Assembly: GCA_037144355.1 (NCBI GenBank)
Contig: JBAWWY010000002.1
Coordinates: forward strand, 1-64,000
Origin: JBAWWY01 sp037144355
GTDB taxonomy: Bacteria; Bacillota; Clostridia; Peptostreptococcales; Anaerovoracaceae
Reading direction: 5' to 3'
DNA length: 64,000 nucleotides
Part shown: positions 51,868-59,935 of the stretch, in pieces
Position numbering within the stretch: the first letter of the stretch is position 1
How the letters are laid out: each line of letters opens with the position of its first letter
Made by a program: the position numbers and the translations under genes
Notes under the pieces: generated by a model
What the model saw: only the letters and a program-made list of their open reading frames with translations
What the model was told of the DNA's origin: nothing
Databases searched by the model: none

Positions 51868-53400
51868 TTATTCACTTTCCTTTCTTTTTAACAATGAGAA
51901 GTAAAACGTTGCGCCTTCTCCAACTTTACCTTCAGCCCATGTTTCCCCGCCATGTCTTGAAATAATTCGTCTAACAGTAGCTAGCCCAATCCCTGTGCCC
52001 TCATAATCTTCTCTTGAATGAAGACGTTGAAATACAGTAAATAATTTTGAAGAGTAATTCATATCAAAACCAGCCCCTTTATCACTAATGAAGTAAATTA
52101 TTTTATCACCCTTTTCTTCGGCCCCAATGGTTATTTCTGCCGAACTTATATTTTTACTAAACTTGACTGCATTTTCAATGAAATTGCTCCATACAGACTT
52201 AAACATTTCTATGTCACCGATTGCTTTTGGCATATTGCTTATATTAAATTGAATCCTATGCTCCATATCCTGCTCAATAATTGGTTGAATCAATTTATCA
52301 ACAATTTCGTTCATATCAATCTGCTCTAAGTTCATCTCTACTCTTCCGGTCTTTGAGAACTGCAAGAGACCATCGATAAGCTCTCCCATATTCTGCGCCG
52401 AAAATGAAATGTTCTCGAGATAATTACGTCCCTCTTCTGGAAGTATGTCTAGATATTTTTTAATTAGCAAGGATGCATATCCAGTAATATGCCTTATTGG
52501 GGCCTTCAAATCATGAGAAACTGAGTAGGAGAAAGCTTCTAGTTCTTTATTCGCTGCTTCGAGGTTGTTTTTGACATGAATCAATTCCACTTCCCGCTTA
52601 TCTTTTTTCTCGCTTTCTTCTTCAACGGTTTCCGCCATAAAATTAAAAGCATGGGCAAGCATGCCAAATTCATTTTTTGATTCATAGTGACTTCTAGTTC
52701 CCAGCTTACCATCCTGAAAATCAGATGTAGCTTCAGTTAATTCTGTGAGTGGCTTTAGAATAGCTTTCTTTAGCAAAGAAATAAAAAAGAATGTTAATAT
52801 TAAAATTATTAGAAGTGCAATCGAAGTTTGTATAATTATTTGCGTTCTTAGATTTTCAGCATCATGGTAAAATGAATCCGCTTTATTTTTAGCAAATGCG
52901 CTTACAATCTTCAGGTTCGCAATTACTTTATCGGCTTGAAATCTCGTTCCCCCACTGGGCAAAATGCTTTGTGTGACTTCTTCAATTTTGCCAGCTTTAA
53001 TTAGTTCAATTCCCTTATCTACGCTGTTTTTATAATCCGAAATGGATAATTTTACGTTATCAAGATCTTTTTTTGGCCCAAGATATGAATTATATAGTAT
53101 ATCAAGTTGGCTATATGCGTCATTTTCAAGTTTCCCAATCTCAATAATGCTCTCTTCCAACAACTTGTTGTTTTTTTCTAGGATTAAATCTCTCATTATA
53201 ATTCTTATATTTGAAATATCAATCTTCATCTCACCGATTGCAGTTTGAACCGTAAGGGGGTGATCATGAATGTTCCTAGTGCTTTCCCAGAGTCTGTTGG
53301 AGTTGTAAAACACAACAGCACCTAAGACGAAAACCAAAATCATGATTATCATTAAGTTAAAGTTTAGTAAACTGGATATCTTAATGTTTTTAAGATTCAT
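51868..53400 (-). CDS. Membrane histidine kinase with 4-helix sensor and HAMP
   Basis: A 510-aa sensor kinase: TM1 (about 12-32), a four-helix extracytoplasmic sensor, TM2 (about 188-208), HAMP, HisKA with phospho-His296 in SVSHDLKAP, and a HATPase_c domain (N box WSNFIENAVKFS, G1 ISDKGAGFD, G2 GTGIGLATVRRII). The sensor shares several motifs with 13270-15561 (IHDHP, DILYNSYLGPK, SAFAKNKAD). ATG at 53400 with GCGAGG upstream. It heads the kinase, receiver and REC-GGDEF-HD-GYP operon, so the output is probably c-di-GMP turnover. Confidence 0.93.
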   Translation of the reverse strand: MNLKNIKISSLLNFNLMIIMILVFVLGAVVFYNSNRLWESTRNIHDHPLTVQTAIGEMKIDISNIRIIMRDLILEKNNKLLEESIIEIGKLENDAYSQLDILYNSYLGPKKDLDNVKLSISDYKNSVDKGIELIKAGKIEEVTQSILPSGGTRFQADKVIANLKIVSAFAKNKADSFYHDAENLRTQIIIQTSIALLIILILTFFFISLLKKAILKPLTELTEATSDFQDGKLGTRSHYESKNEFGMLAHAFNFMAETVEEESEKKDKREVELIHVKNNLEAANKELEAFSYSVSHDLKAPIRHITGYASLLIKKYLDILPEEGRNYLENISFSAQNMGELIDGLLQFSKTGRVEMNLEQIDMNEIVDKLIQPIIEQDMEHRIQFNISNMPKAIGDIEMFKSVWSNFIENAVKFSKNISSAEITIGAEEKGDKIIYFISDKGAGFDMNYSSKLFTVFQRLHSREDYEGTGIGLATVRRIISRHGGETWAEGKVGEGATFYFSLLKRKESE

Positions 53401-53479
53401 AACACACCTCGCTGTTTACAATTAATTATACAACGATTATTTTCTAGAATCCAAATGTTTTTATATAAAATTAAAAGTG

Positions 53480-53508
53480 TTGCAATTATTAGATCCCATG
53501 GTTATAAT
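53480..53508 (+). promoter_or_regulatory. Sigma-A promoter of tRNA-Lys
   Basis: -35 TTGCAA (53480-53485), 17-bp spacer, -10 TATAAT (53503-53508), 20 bases before the mature tRNA 5' end. Confidence 0.85.
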
Positions 53509-53528
53509 AAACCTTGTCACAAATTCGC

Positions 53529-53604
53529 GCTTCGTTAGCTCAGTTGGTAGAGCACCTGACTCTTAATCAGGGTGTCGCCGGTTCGAACCCGGCACGGAGT
53601 ACCA
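53529..53604 (+). tRNA. tRNA-Lys (anticodon CUU)
   Basis: A 76-nt cloverleaf with 7-bp acceptor (GCTTCGT/ACGGAGT with G-U pairs), D-loop TAGCTCAGTTGGTAGAGC, anticodon stem CCTGA/TCAGG around CTCTTAA, T-loop GGTTCGAACCC and encoded CCA. The anticodon CTT reads AAG. Confidence 0.96.
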
Positions 53605-53641
53605 AAAAATAGACATCTCTTTACGAGGTGTCTATTTTTTT
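53605..53641 (+). terminator. Rho-independent terminator after tRNA-Lys
   Basis: AAAAATAGACATCTC/GAGGTGTCTATTTTTTT with a five-base loop starts directly after the encoded CCA. Confidence 0.93.
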
Positions 53642-53699
53642 AGTTCGCAAGAAACAGTTCATTTCAGTAAATAGAATTTGAATTTTAGGAGTTTTATCA

Positions 53700-54569
53700 T
53701 TACACCCTTTTTATTATTGCAATGACCAGCGACGCAAGGAGCAGCATGCTTCCTATAAATCCGCTTAATAGAATAGTTTCGCCCAATATAAAATATGCCA
53801 TTATCAATGTAAAGAGAGGCTCTCCAAGTAATATGATTCCTACGCTTTCTGAACTAGCTACTTTTTGGGCCCTAGTTTGAAATAGAGTGGTAATCCCCGT
53901 TCCAAGTACCCCCATAATAACTAAAACTACTATGTTTGAAATCAGCAGTTGGAAATTAAATCCTTCGAAAATGAGTGCAGCAATAAAGCTTATTATAGTT
54001 ACCGTAATCAATTGTATTTCCGTTAAGATAAGATCATTTTTATCTTTTCCCAAACGATCCAATACTATAATATAAGCAGTCGAAACAATGGCGCAAAGTA
54101 TGGATAAGAAATCTCCAAAATTGAAGCTGGTTCCATTTATTCCTGCAATTAATTTCAGTCCAATTATAGAGCATAGAACACTTATGGCTGTCCATTTTGA
54201 TGGCCAAACTTTTTTTAATCTTGATTCCATTATAGGAATGAAAAGTACAGTTAATGCTATTAAGAATCCTGATTTTGAAGCGCTGGTAAATATAAGTGCT
54301 GAAACTCCTAAAGAATAAACAATAAAGAGTAAACTTCCTAAAATGCCTCCTGTTTTCAGCTCACTTTTTTTAACCTTTAGGAAAGCTTTGGGATTGGTGA
54401 AGAAAATAAATAAACTACCTAAAAAGAATCTTCCCATTAATAAATGGAAGGGAGGAATTGATCCCACATAAAGCTTTATTAAAATTGTACTCAAAGCCCA
54501 ACCAAACGCGGTAATAATAAGCTGGATATATGCTTTTGATTTCTGACTTATTAGCTCTTTTCCATCCAT
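53700..54569 (-). CDS. EamA-family (DMT) transporter
   Basis: A 289-aa member of the drug/metabolite transporter superfamily with two EamA repeats and about ten TM helices. Landmarks are FGWALSTILIKLYVGSIPP, HLLMGRFFLGSLFIFF, LTVLFIPIMESRLKKVWP and the final ARAQKVASSESVGIILLGEP. The start is uncertain: the ATG at 54569 has only a GGGAAAA-like site, and a TTG at 54602 or GTG in between are alternatives; the helix content is unaffected. It is a distinct paralogue of 16683-17546. It follows the selenium locus on the same strand but beyond a hairpin. Substrate unknown. Confidence 0.8.
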   Translation of the reverse strand: MDGKELISQKSKAYIQLIITAFGWALSTILIKLYVGSIPPFHLLMGRFFLGSLFIFFTNPKAFLKVKKSELKTGGILGSLLFIVYSLGVSALIFTSASKSGFLIALTVLFIPIMESRLKKVWPSKWTAISVLCSIIGLKLIAGINGTSFNFGDFLSILCAIVSTAYIIVLDRLGKDKNDLILTEIQLITVTIISFIAALIFEGFNFQLLISNIVVLVIMGVLGTGITTLFQTRAQKVASSESVGIILLGEPLFTLIMAYFILGETILLSGFIGSMLLLASLVIAIIKRV

Positions 54570-54615
54570 AATTTTTTTCCCGAAATCCACCTTATTATGC
54601 AATAATTTTTATAGC

Positions 54616-54638
54616 AAAGGCCCTTGCGGGCCTTTTTT
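54616..54638. terminator. Hairpin terminator between the selenium locus and the EamA gene
   Basis: AAAGGCCC/GGGCCTTT with a four-base loop. It lies four bases past the stop of the HesB-like gene and ends the minus-strand sel transcript, although the longer T-run is on the plus strand. Confidence 0.7.
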
Positions 54639-54641
54639 ATT

Positions 54642-54941
54642 TTAGCAAGAAGATAATGTTCCTCCTCTAATAGTAAATCCTTTGGAATACCAGCTATCAG
54701 AATAATCTACGATTGCATTTTTAACATATCCTTCAATTCTTGTTTCGTAAACAACTTTAACTTCCTGTGAATCAACAACTGTATCATTTTCATTACTCAA
54801 CCCATCCAGGGTCAATTTAAGCGATGGGCCTCCTCAGCCATATCCCCCAAATGATATTCTCAGCATAAGATCATCAGCATTGCTTTCCTTCGCAAATAAT
54901 TCTTTCAATTTACTTACTGCAGACTCTGTTAAGCTTACCAT
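54642..54941 (-). CDS. HesB/IscA-like selenoprotein (Sec36)
   Basis: Read through an in-frame TGA at 54836-54834, this gives a 99-aa protein from ATG 54941 to TAA 54642. It matches the HesB-like (seleno)protein family (TIGR01911): MLRISFGGYG then Sec36 then GGPSLKLTLDG aligns with the first cysteine region of IscA (GCSG), and the C-terminus ends GGTLSSC with a single Cys. Frame is open and coding-like on both sides of the TGA. A 6-bp hairpin (CCCATC/GATGGG) starts six bases after the TGA, in place for a bacterial SECIS. It directly follows selB. The Sec would act as redox or metal ligand; its role is unknown. Confidence 0.88.
54801..54836 (-). promoter_or_regulatory. Candidate bacterial SECIS in the HesB-like gene
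   Basis: The TGA at 54836-54834 is followed six bases later by CCCATC (54828-54823), which pairs perfectly with GATGGG (54806-54801) around a 16-nt loop. Size and distance agree with bacterial SECIS elements, which lie immediately 3' of the UGA within the coding region. Confidence 0.65.
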
Positions 54942-54984
54942 ATTTTTTATTTTCCTTTCCTTAAATTAACCATAACATAAATAT

Positions 54985-56907
54985 TCATTTATAAAAGTCC
55001 ATGAAATGAACTCCTGGTTTTCTGTAATTCTCTTCTCTTATTGTTACCCCAATTTTGTCAAGATACTCTAAAATAAGAATTGCAGATTTTCTACCAGTTT
55101 GAATAAAGTCCCTAAGAGAAGAGGCAGAAACTAACCCTTCGCTGTTTATGATTTCTCTAACTGCTTCTGCTCCTTTATAAAAACTACTATAATGCATATA
55201 TAGCCCGTCTTCAAAATCAATAATTATATTCTGTGAAATCAAAAATCTTAAAACTTCATCTATATTTATTAAAGATTTATTACCTTTGTTGAATAATTCT
55301 TTAATTTGAGCTATGTTGCTTGTATTAAAACCATTTTCCAGAATATAATTTTCTACTTGTATCGTTTCCTTTTTCACTTTTATCTTATCTATTAAACTTG
55401 AATCCATCATCTGCAAGTTTTTATCTGCTACCGTTATTTTATTTTCTCCAATTATTATGTTCAATACTTGATTGTAATCCTTTGAATCAATATTTTTAAA
55501 CAACTTATTCTTGATTTCTTCCTTGCTAATTTGGAACCTAAAAGGATATGTTTCTTGGAGTTCCTCAAATTCATTTCCAATTAGAAACATTAACCTTTGT
55601 ATTGATTTCTTGGAAATATATTTCTTTGAATCTTTTAATTTAAAAATGCTGCCATTTGCCACTCCCTCTTCCAGAAGCTCTTCGATTTTCAATTTGCTTA
55701 AATATAAATGCTTCCATATTTCATCTAAAAGTAAAGGCGTAGCAGATATGTCTAAAATATTTTTAATTAGAACTTCAATATTCTGGCTTTCACCGTTTTT
55801 AAAATATTCCAGGGTAAGATCGTCAAATCTCTTTAATGGTTTTGCCATGTGGTAAATAACTTCTCCCCCACCTATAACATTGATTGGAGAGTATGACCTG
55901 ATAATAAATTTATCACCCCTAATTGCTACAATTGGCTCCTCCAGTTTTAATTGGGCATATGCGGTAGTATTTCTAGCCATTTTTTCCACGCCAATAAGCC
56001 TTATCCTCGCAATAACCTGCTTGGTCCCAACGAGCACAAACACTCTTTGATTATGAGTAATTTCAGTTTCTAATACCTTGATTTTAACATCTAGCAAGCT
56101 TACACTTTCAAGTATCCCTTTATGGGATATAACATTCCCCTTCTCAATTTGTTTCTTAAACATTCCACTAATATTGACAGCACATCTATTTGACGAAGTT
56201 GCAATTTCAACATTTTTATTGTGTACCTGAATACCTCGCACCTTCCCAATCTCATTTATTGGGAGAATAGAAATTTGGTCTCCTATTTTTACCATTCCAG
56301 AAATTACAGTTCCTGTTACAACATTGCCAAATCCAACTTTTACAAAGACTCTATCTATTGTTATTCTAAGAAAATCCCTTTCTTCTTTATCTGGAATTTT
56401 ATATGCCAAATTCTCTAATTCATTTATTATTGAATCGATATTTTCTCCAGTCAAAGAGGAAACTGGTATAATATTTATTCCTTCCAGGGTTGTTCCTACT
56501 AAAGTAGCCTTGATTTGATCTTCCACTTCCCCTAGTCTAAAACTATCAACCTTATCAATCTTTGTTAAGGCAACAAATCCTGCATTAACCCCAAGCAATG
56601 ATAGTATCTGAATATGTTCCAACGTCTGAGGCATAACTCCCTCTTCGGCATCAATTACCAACATGGTAATATCGATGGCTGTAACTCCCGACACCATAGT
56701 TTTTATAAACTTTTCATGTCCAGGCACATCAATAATAGAGATGCATGCTCCTGAAGGAAGATATAGGGGAGCGAATCCTAATTCGATTGTCATCCCTCGC
56801 TTCTTTTCTTCAACAAGCTTATCTGTATCTATTCCGCTGATTCTTTTAACAAGGCTCGTCTTGCCATGATCAATATGGCCTGCCGTGCCCATAATTAGAT
56901 TTTTCAT
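54985..56907 (-). CDS. selB: Selenocysteine-specific elongation factor SelB
   Basis: A 640-aa SelB, the GTPase that brings Sec-tRNA to UGA codons by binding the SECIS hairpin. The G domain has GTAGHIDHGKTSLVKRI (G1), IELGFAPL-type switch region, DVPGHEKFIKTMVSG (G3) and TKIDK (G4). Domains II and III follow, then a C-terminal tail of several winged helices (about 380-640) that binds mRNA. ATG at 56907 overlaps the selA stop by one base. It is followed by the HesB-like selenoprotein gene, a likely target. Confidence 0.96.
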   Translation of the reverse strand: MKNLIMGTAGHIDHGKTSLVKRISGIDTDKLVEEKKRGMTIELGFAPLYLPSGACISIIDVPGHEKFIKTMVSGVTAIDITMLVIDAEEGVMPQTLEHIQILSLLGVNAGFVALTKIDKVDSFRLGEVEDQIKATLVGTTLEGINIIPVSSLTGENIDSIINELENLAYKIPDKEERDFLRITIDRVFVKVGFGNVVTGTVISGMVKIGDQISILPINEIGKVRGIQVHNKNVEIATSSNRCAVNISGMFKKQIEKGNVISHKGILESVSLLDVKIKVLETEITHNQRVFVLVGTKQVIARIRLIGVEKMARNTTAYAQLKLEEPIVAIRGDKFIIRSYSPINVIGGGEVIYHMAKPLKRFDDLTLEYFKNGESQNIEVLIKNILDISATPLLLDEIWKHLYLSKLKIEELLEEGVANGSIFKLKDSKKYISKKSIQRLMFLIGNEFEELQETYPFRFQISKEEIKNKLFKNIDSKDYNQVLNIIIGENKITVADKNLQMMDSSLIDKIKVKKETIQVENYILENGFNTSNIAQIKELFNKGNKSLINIDEVLRFLISQNIIIDFEDGLYMHYSSFYKGAEAVREIINSEGLVSASSLRDFIQTGRKSAILILEYLDKIGVTIREENYRKPGVHFMDFYK

Positions 56908-58385
56908 TATTCAATCCCAAGGGCTTCTTTTATCCCAAAAGCCACAATTTCAAAATCACTTTTATCTATTGTTCTTAAATTCAGCATTAAATTACCCTCT
57001 TTTATCCTTGCGATAATTGGTATTTTAAGATTTCTCAAGTTTTCTTGTATTTGATTTATATTAATTTGGATGTCATTAGTGGCAATATCATAGTCTTTCA
57101 ATACTATTGCGATTGCAATTCCATCAAGCTTATGGCCAGGCAGTGATCCGCCTCCGACCTCTTCTTCATCATCTATGACTTTTGTTTCCAAATAATTTGA
57201 TACATCCCTATCAATAATACATTTGAGGTCATTTGCTTTAATTTTTAACTCTTCTTTTGAGGTTGTCAGCATTCTAATGACTGGAATATCCAATTGCTCA
57301 AAATCCTTATTATTATATTCCTTAAGCACTTCTACCAGGGCAGCGATTGTCAATTTATCGCATCTCAACATTCTTGACAGTGGATTCTTCTTGATTCTAT
57401 CAATTAGTATTTTCTTGCCTGCGATTATGCCGGCTTGCGGCCCACCTAGGAGTTTATCCCCACTAAACGAAACAATATCAGCTCCATCTATGATGCTCTG
57501 TTGAACAGATGGCTCATTAAATGCTCCGAATTTTGAAGTTTCAATCAAACATCCACTTCCTAAGTCTTCATAGACAATAATTTTCTTCTCAGCTGCAAGC
57601 TTAGACAACTCTTTTATTCCAACGTTTTGTGTAAAGCCTGTTATTTTGTAGTTGCTAGTGTGAACTTTTAATAGCATTGAAGTATTCTCTGTGATTGCAT
57701 TATTATAATCGCGAATATTTGTCTTATTCGTTGACCCAATCTCAATCATGTTTGCTCCGCTTCTGGTGATTATATCTGGTATTCTGAAGCTTCCCCCAAT
57801 TTCAACTTGTTCGCCTCTTGAAACAATAACTTCTTTCCCCACCCCAAATGTGTTTAGGCAAATGAAAACTGCCGCAGCATTATTGTTTACAATGGTTGCA
57901 CTTTCAGCTCCAGTTATTTTAATTAGTAGTTCCTCGATATTTGAGTCCCTATTCCCTCTTTCACCTTTAGCAAGATCGTATTCCAGGTTACAGTAACCGC
58001 TAGCCACATTTTGAATGGCATCTAAGGATCTTTTAGACAAAGGGGCCCTACCTAAATTAGTGTGCAAAACAACTCCAGTTGCATTAATGACTTTTTTAAG
58101 ACCATAATTATCTTTACCTTGTATGTGCTCCCTTGTTTTGTTTAAGATTAGTTTTAATAGATAACTTCGGCTATTTTCTTGATCCATTAAATTGTTGCTG
58201 ACTTTATCAAGATAATCTGGGTCATTGCTTAAGTTGCTTTTAAAAGACGTGATGGCTTCTTTTATCTCCATTGAAATATATGCTCTTCCATAAGTATTAA
58301 AATCATCTTCTTTTATTCCAATATCAATGATTTCATTAGTTTGGGGGAGCATTTTCAATATCCGATTTATATCATCTTTACACAT
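56907..58385 (-). CDS. selA: L-seryl-tRNA(Sec) selenium transferase SelA
   Basis: A 492-aa PLP enzyme converting Ser-tRNA(Sec) to Sec-tRNA(Sec) with selenophosphate. The VINATGVVLHTNLGRAPLSK block (about 99-118) and the PLP lysine Lys311 in SFSGDKLLGGPQAG are intact. Length is normal. ATG at 58385 with AAAGG upstream. It lies between selD and selB; the 46-bp gap after selD holds two competing hairpins. Confidence 0.97.
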   Translation of the reverse strand: MCKDDINRILKMLPQTNEIIDIGIKEDDFNTYGRAYISMEIKEAITSFKSNLSNDPDYLDKVSNNLMDQENSRSYLLKLILNKTREHIQGKDNYGLKKVINATGVVLHTNLGRAPLSKRSLDAIQNVASGYCNLEYDLAKGERGNRDSNIEELLIKITGAESATIVNNNAAAVFICLNTFGVGKEVIVSRGEQVEIGGSFRIPDIITRSGANMIEIGSTNKTNIRDYNNAITENTSMLLKVHTSNYKITGFTQNVGIKELSKLAAEKKIIVYEDLGSGCLIETSKFGAFNEPSVQQSIIDGADIVSFSGDKLLGGPQAGIIAGKKILIDRIKKNPLSRMLRCDKLTIAALVEVLKEYNNKDFEQLDIPVIRMLTTSKEELKIKANDLKCIIDRDVSNYLETKVIDDEEEVGGGSLPGHKLDGIAIAIVLKDYDIATNDIQININQIQENLRNLKIPIIARIKEGNLMLNLRTIDKSDFEIVAFGIKEALGIE

Positions 58386-58402
58386 TTCAATGCCTTTCTA
58401 GA

Positions 58403-58434
58403 AATTAGGTGTGCCTAATTTATAGCCACACCTA
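58403..58434 (-). promoter_or_regulatory. Two mutually exclusive hairpins between selD and selA
   Basis: TAGGTGTG/CACACCTA (58406-58413 with 58427-58434, which includes the selD stop codon) and AATTAGG/CCTAATT (58403-58409 with 58414-58420) share bases, so only one can form at a time. They lie 18 or more bases ahead of the selA start. Confidence 0.5.
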
Positions 58435-59496
58435 CTGCACTTCAATAAATATTTTGCTGGTCTCTATTTTACTTTGGACTTCTCCAATTATCTCTGCTCT
58501 GAGGTTAATATCAGAATTTATTAGTTCAAGTAACCTATCCCCTCGTTCCCTGGGTACTGAAATCAATAGCCCTCCCGAAGTCTGAGGATCAAATAATGCA
58601 ATCCTCATTGATTTTGAAACTGATTCCTTAAATTCAACACCATCCTCAAAGTACATCATGTTGGAATAAGCTCCCCCAGGCACAATATCTTTTTCTGCTA
58701 AATCAAGAACTCCTGCCATAATAGGGACCATATGGCTATATATTTTCATCTTAACTTTGCTCCCCTGTGCCATTTCCATAGTATGCCCAAGTAATCCAAA
58801 GCCCGTTATGTCAGTACAAGAATTAACTCCTACCTCTTGCATTGCCTCTGAGGCTGATTTATTTAATAAAGTCATTGAAGTGACTGCTTCTTTTAATTCA
58901 TCCTCAGTGATTTTGTCAAACTTAAAAGCTGTTGTAATAATACCGGTTCCTATAGATTTAGTAAGAATTAACATATCGCCTGGCTTTGACTCAGAATTCT
59001 TAACAACCTTATTTGGGTTAATAACTCCCGTAACTGAAAGACCATACTTTATCTCATCGTCGGTTACAGTGTGGCCTCCAAGTAATGCTGTGTTCGACTC
59101 TTTTATTTTATCTTCGCCACCTTTGAGTATCTGAACTAATATCTCTGAATCTAAGGAACACGAAAAACAAGCAATTGCCAAGGCTGTTATAGGTTTGCCT
59201 CCCATTGCATAGACATCACTAAGGGAATTTGCAGCAGCTATCTGACCGTAAACATATGGATCATCCACAATGGGTGTAAAAAAATCTACGGTTTGAACTA
59301 AAGCAAGCTCGTGTGATAATTTATATACTCCTGCATCATCTGAAAGATCAAATCCGACTAATATATTTTTGTCTATTTCTTTACCATTTTTATCTAGCTG
59401 ACACAAAACTTGCGCCAGGTCTTGAGGACTCATCTTGCTGGCTCAGCCAGCCTTTGAAGACATATGTGTAAGTCTCTTGATATCTTTATCAGTCAA
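58432..59496 (-). CDS. selD: Selenide, water dikinase SelD, itself a selenoprotein (Sec18)
   Basis: A 354-aa SelD making selenophosphate from selenide and ATP. Translation starts at TTG 59496, seven bases after a strong AAGGAGG, and reads through TGA at 59445-59443 (codon 18) in SSKAG-Sec-ASKMSP, the place of the catalytic Cys17 of E. coli SelD (GCGCK region). Downstream landmarks are GFDLSDDAGVYKL, DVYAMGGKPITAL, GGHTVTDDEIKYGL and the FDPQTSGGLLIS C-terminal block. A call beginning at the ATG 59433 would lose the active-site loop. It follows tRNA-Sec by 22 bp and precedes selA. Confidence 0.94.
59414..59451 (-). promoter_or_regulatory. Candidate SECIS at the selD UGA
   Basis: The UGA lies in a perfect palindrome, 59437-59451 (GCTGGCT-G-AGCCAGC). 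Alternatively GCCAG just after the UGA (59442-59438) pairs with CTGGC (59418-59414) across a 19-nt loop, the form more like known bacterial SECIS elements. Confidence 0.55.
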
Positions 59497-59518
59497 ATTG
59501 TCACCTCCTTACAAGTTT

Positions 59519-59615
59519 TGGCGAGAGCGTGTAGGAATTGAACCTACCACGGCTGGCATAACCACCCGACAACGGATTTGAAGTCCGCAGAACCCACCAG
59601 GGCCCATCCACTCCC
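59519..59615 (-). tRNA. selC: tRNA-Sec (anticodon UCA)
   Basis: A 97-nt tRNA with the features of tRNA-Sec: about 8-bp acceptor arm, 6-bp D stem (GGGCCC/GGGTTC), anticodon stem GCGGA/TCCGT around CTTCAAA with anticodon TCA, a long variable arm, T stem GTAGG/CCTAC and encoded CCA. Its 3' end lies 22 bp ahead of selD on the same strand, so it is probably cut from the sel transcript. Confidence 0.96.
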
Positions 59616-59935
59616 ATATAGAAAATATCTTTGCCTTTTATTTTATTAGATACAAAGATTTTCTAAACAATTATATACCCCCTAATGGTATAATGCCTTC
59701 ATATTATTATTTATAATTTCATACATTGTATCAAAGATTTCAATATTTAGAAACTCATATCTCATTTTGCTGTTGATGCTTTCGCAGTAGCAACTTCAAC
59801 CTATCTTAAATGAACGATAATCTGCTAGACTGTGCATTTTGTTTTCGTCAGTAAATCAAATACAAAATTTAATTAGTATTCTACAAAATACGGTGTAAAA
59901 TATAAATACCTCATTTAAGGATGTGAAACAATACT
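59616..59935. other. Divergent intergenic region between tRNA-Sec and mnmH
   Basis: This AT-rich 320-bp stretch has no open frame with coding character. Next to tRNA-Sec lies an inverted repeat (59620-59633 with 59653-59664). It must hold promoters for the sel transcript and for mnmH; TATAAT (59689-59694) and TAAAAT (about 59896-59901) are seen on the plus strand, but neither has a convincing -35 partner. Confidence 0.6.
59620..59664 (-). repeat. Inverted repeat upstream of tRNA-Sec
   Basis: AGAAAATCTTTG (59664-59653) pairs with CAAAGATATTTTCT (59633-59620), 12 bp with one or two bulged bases and a 19-base loop, four bases before the tRNA-Sec 5' end. Could be a processing signal or operator. 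Confidence 0.5.
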
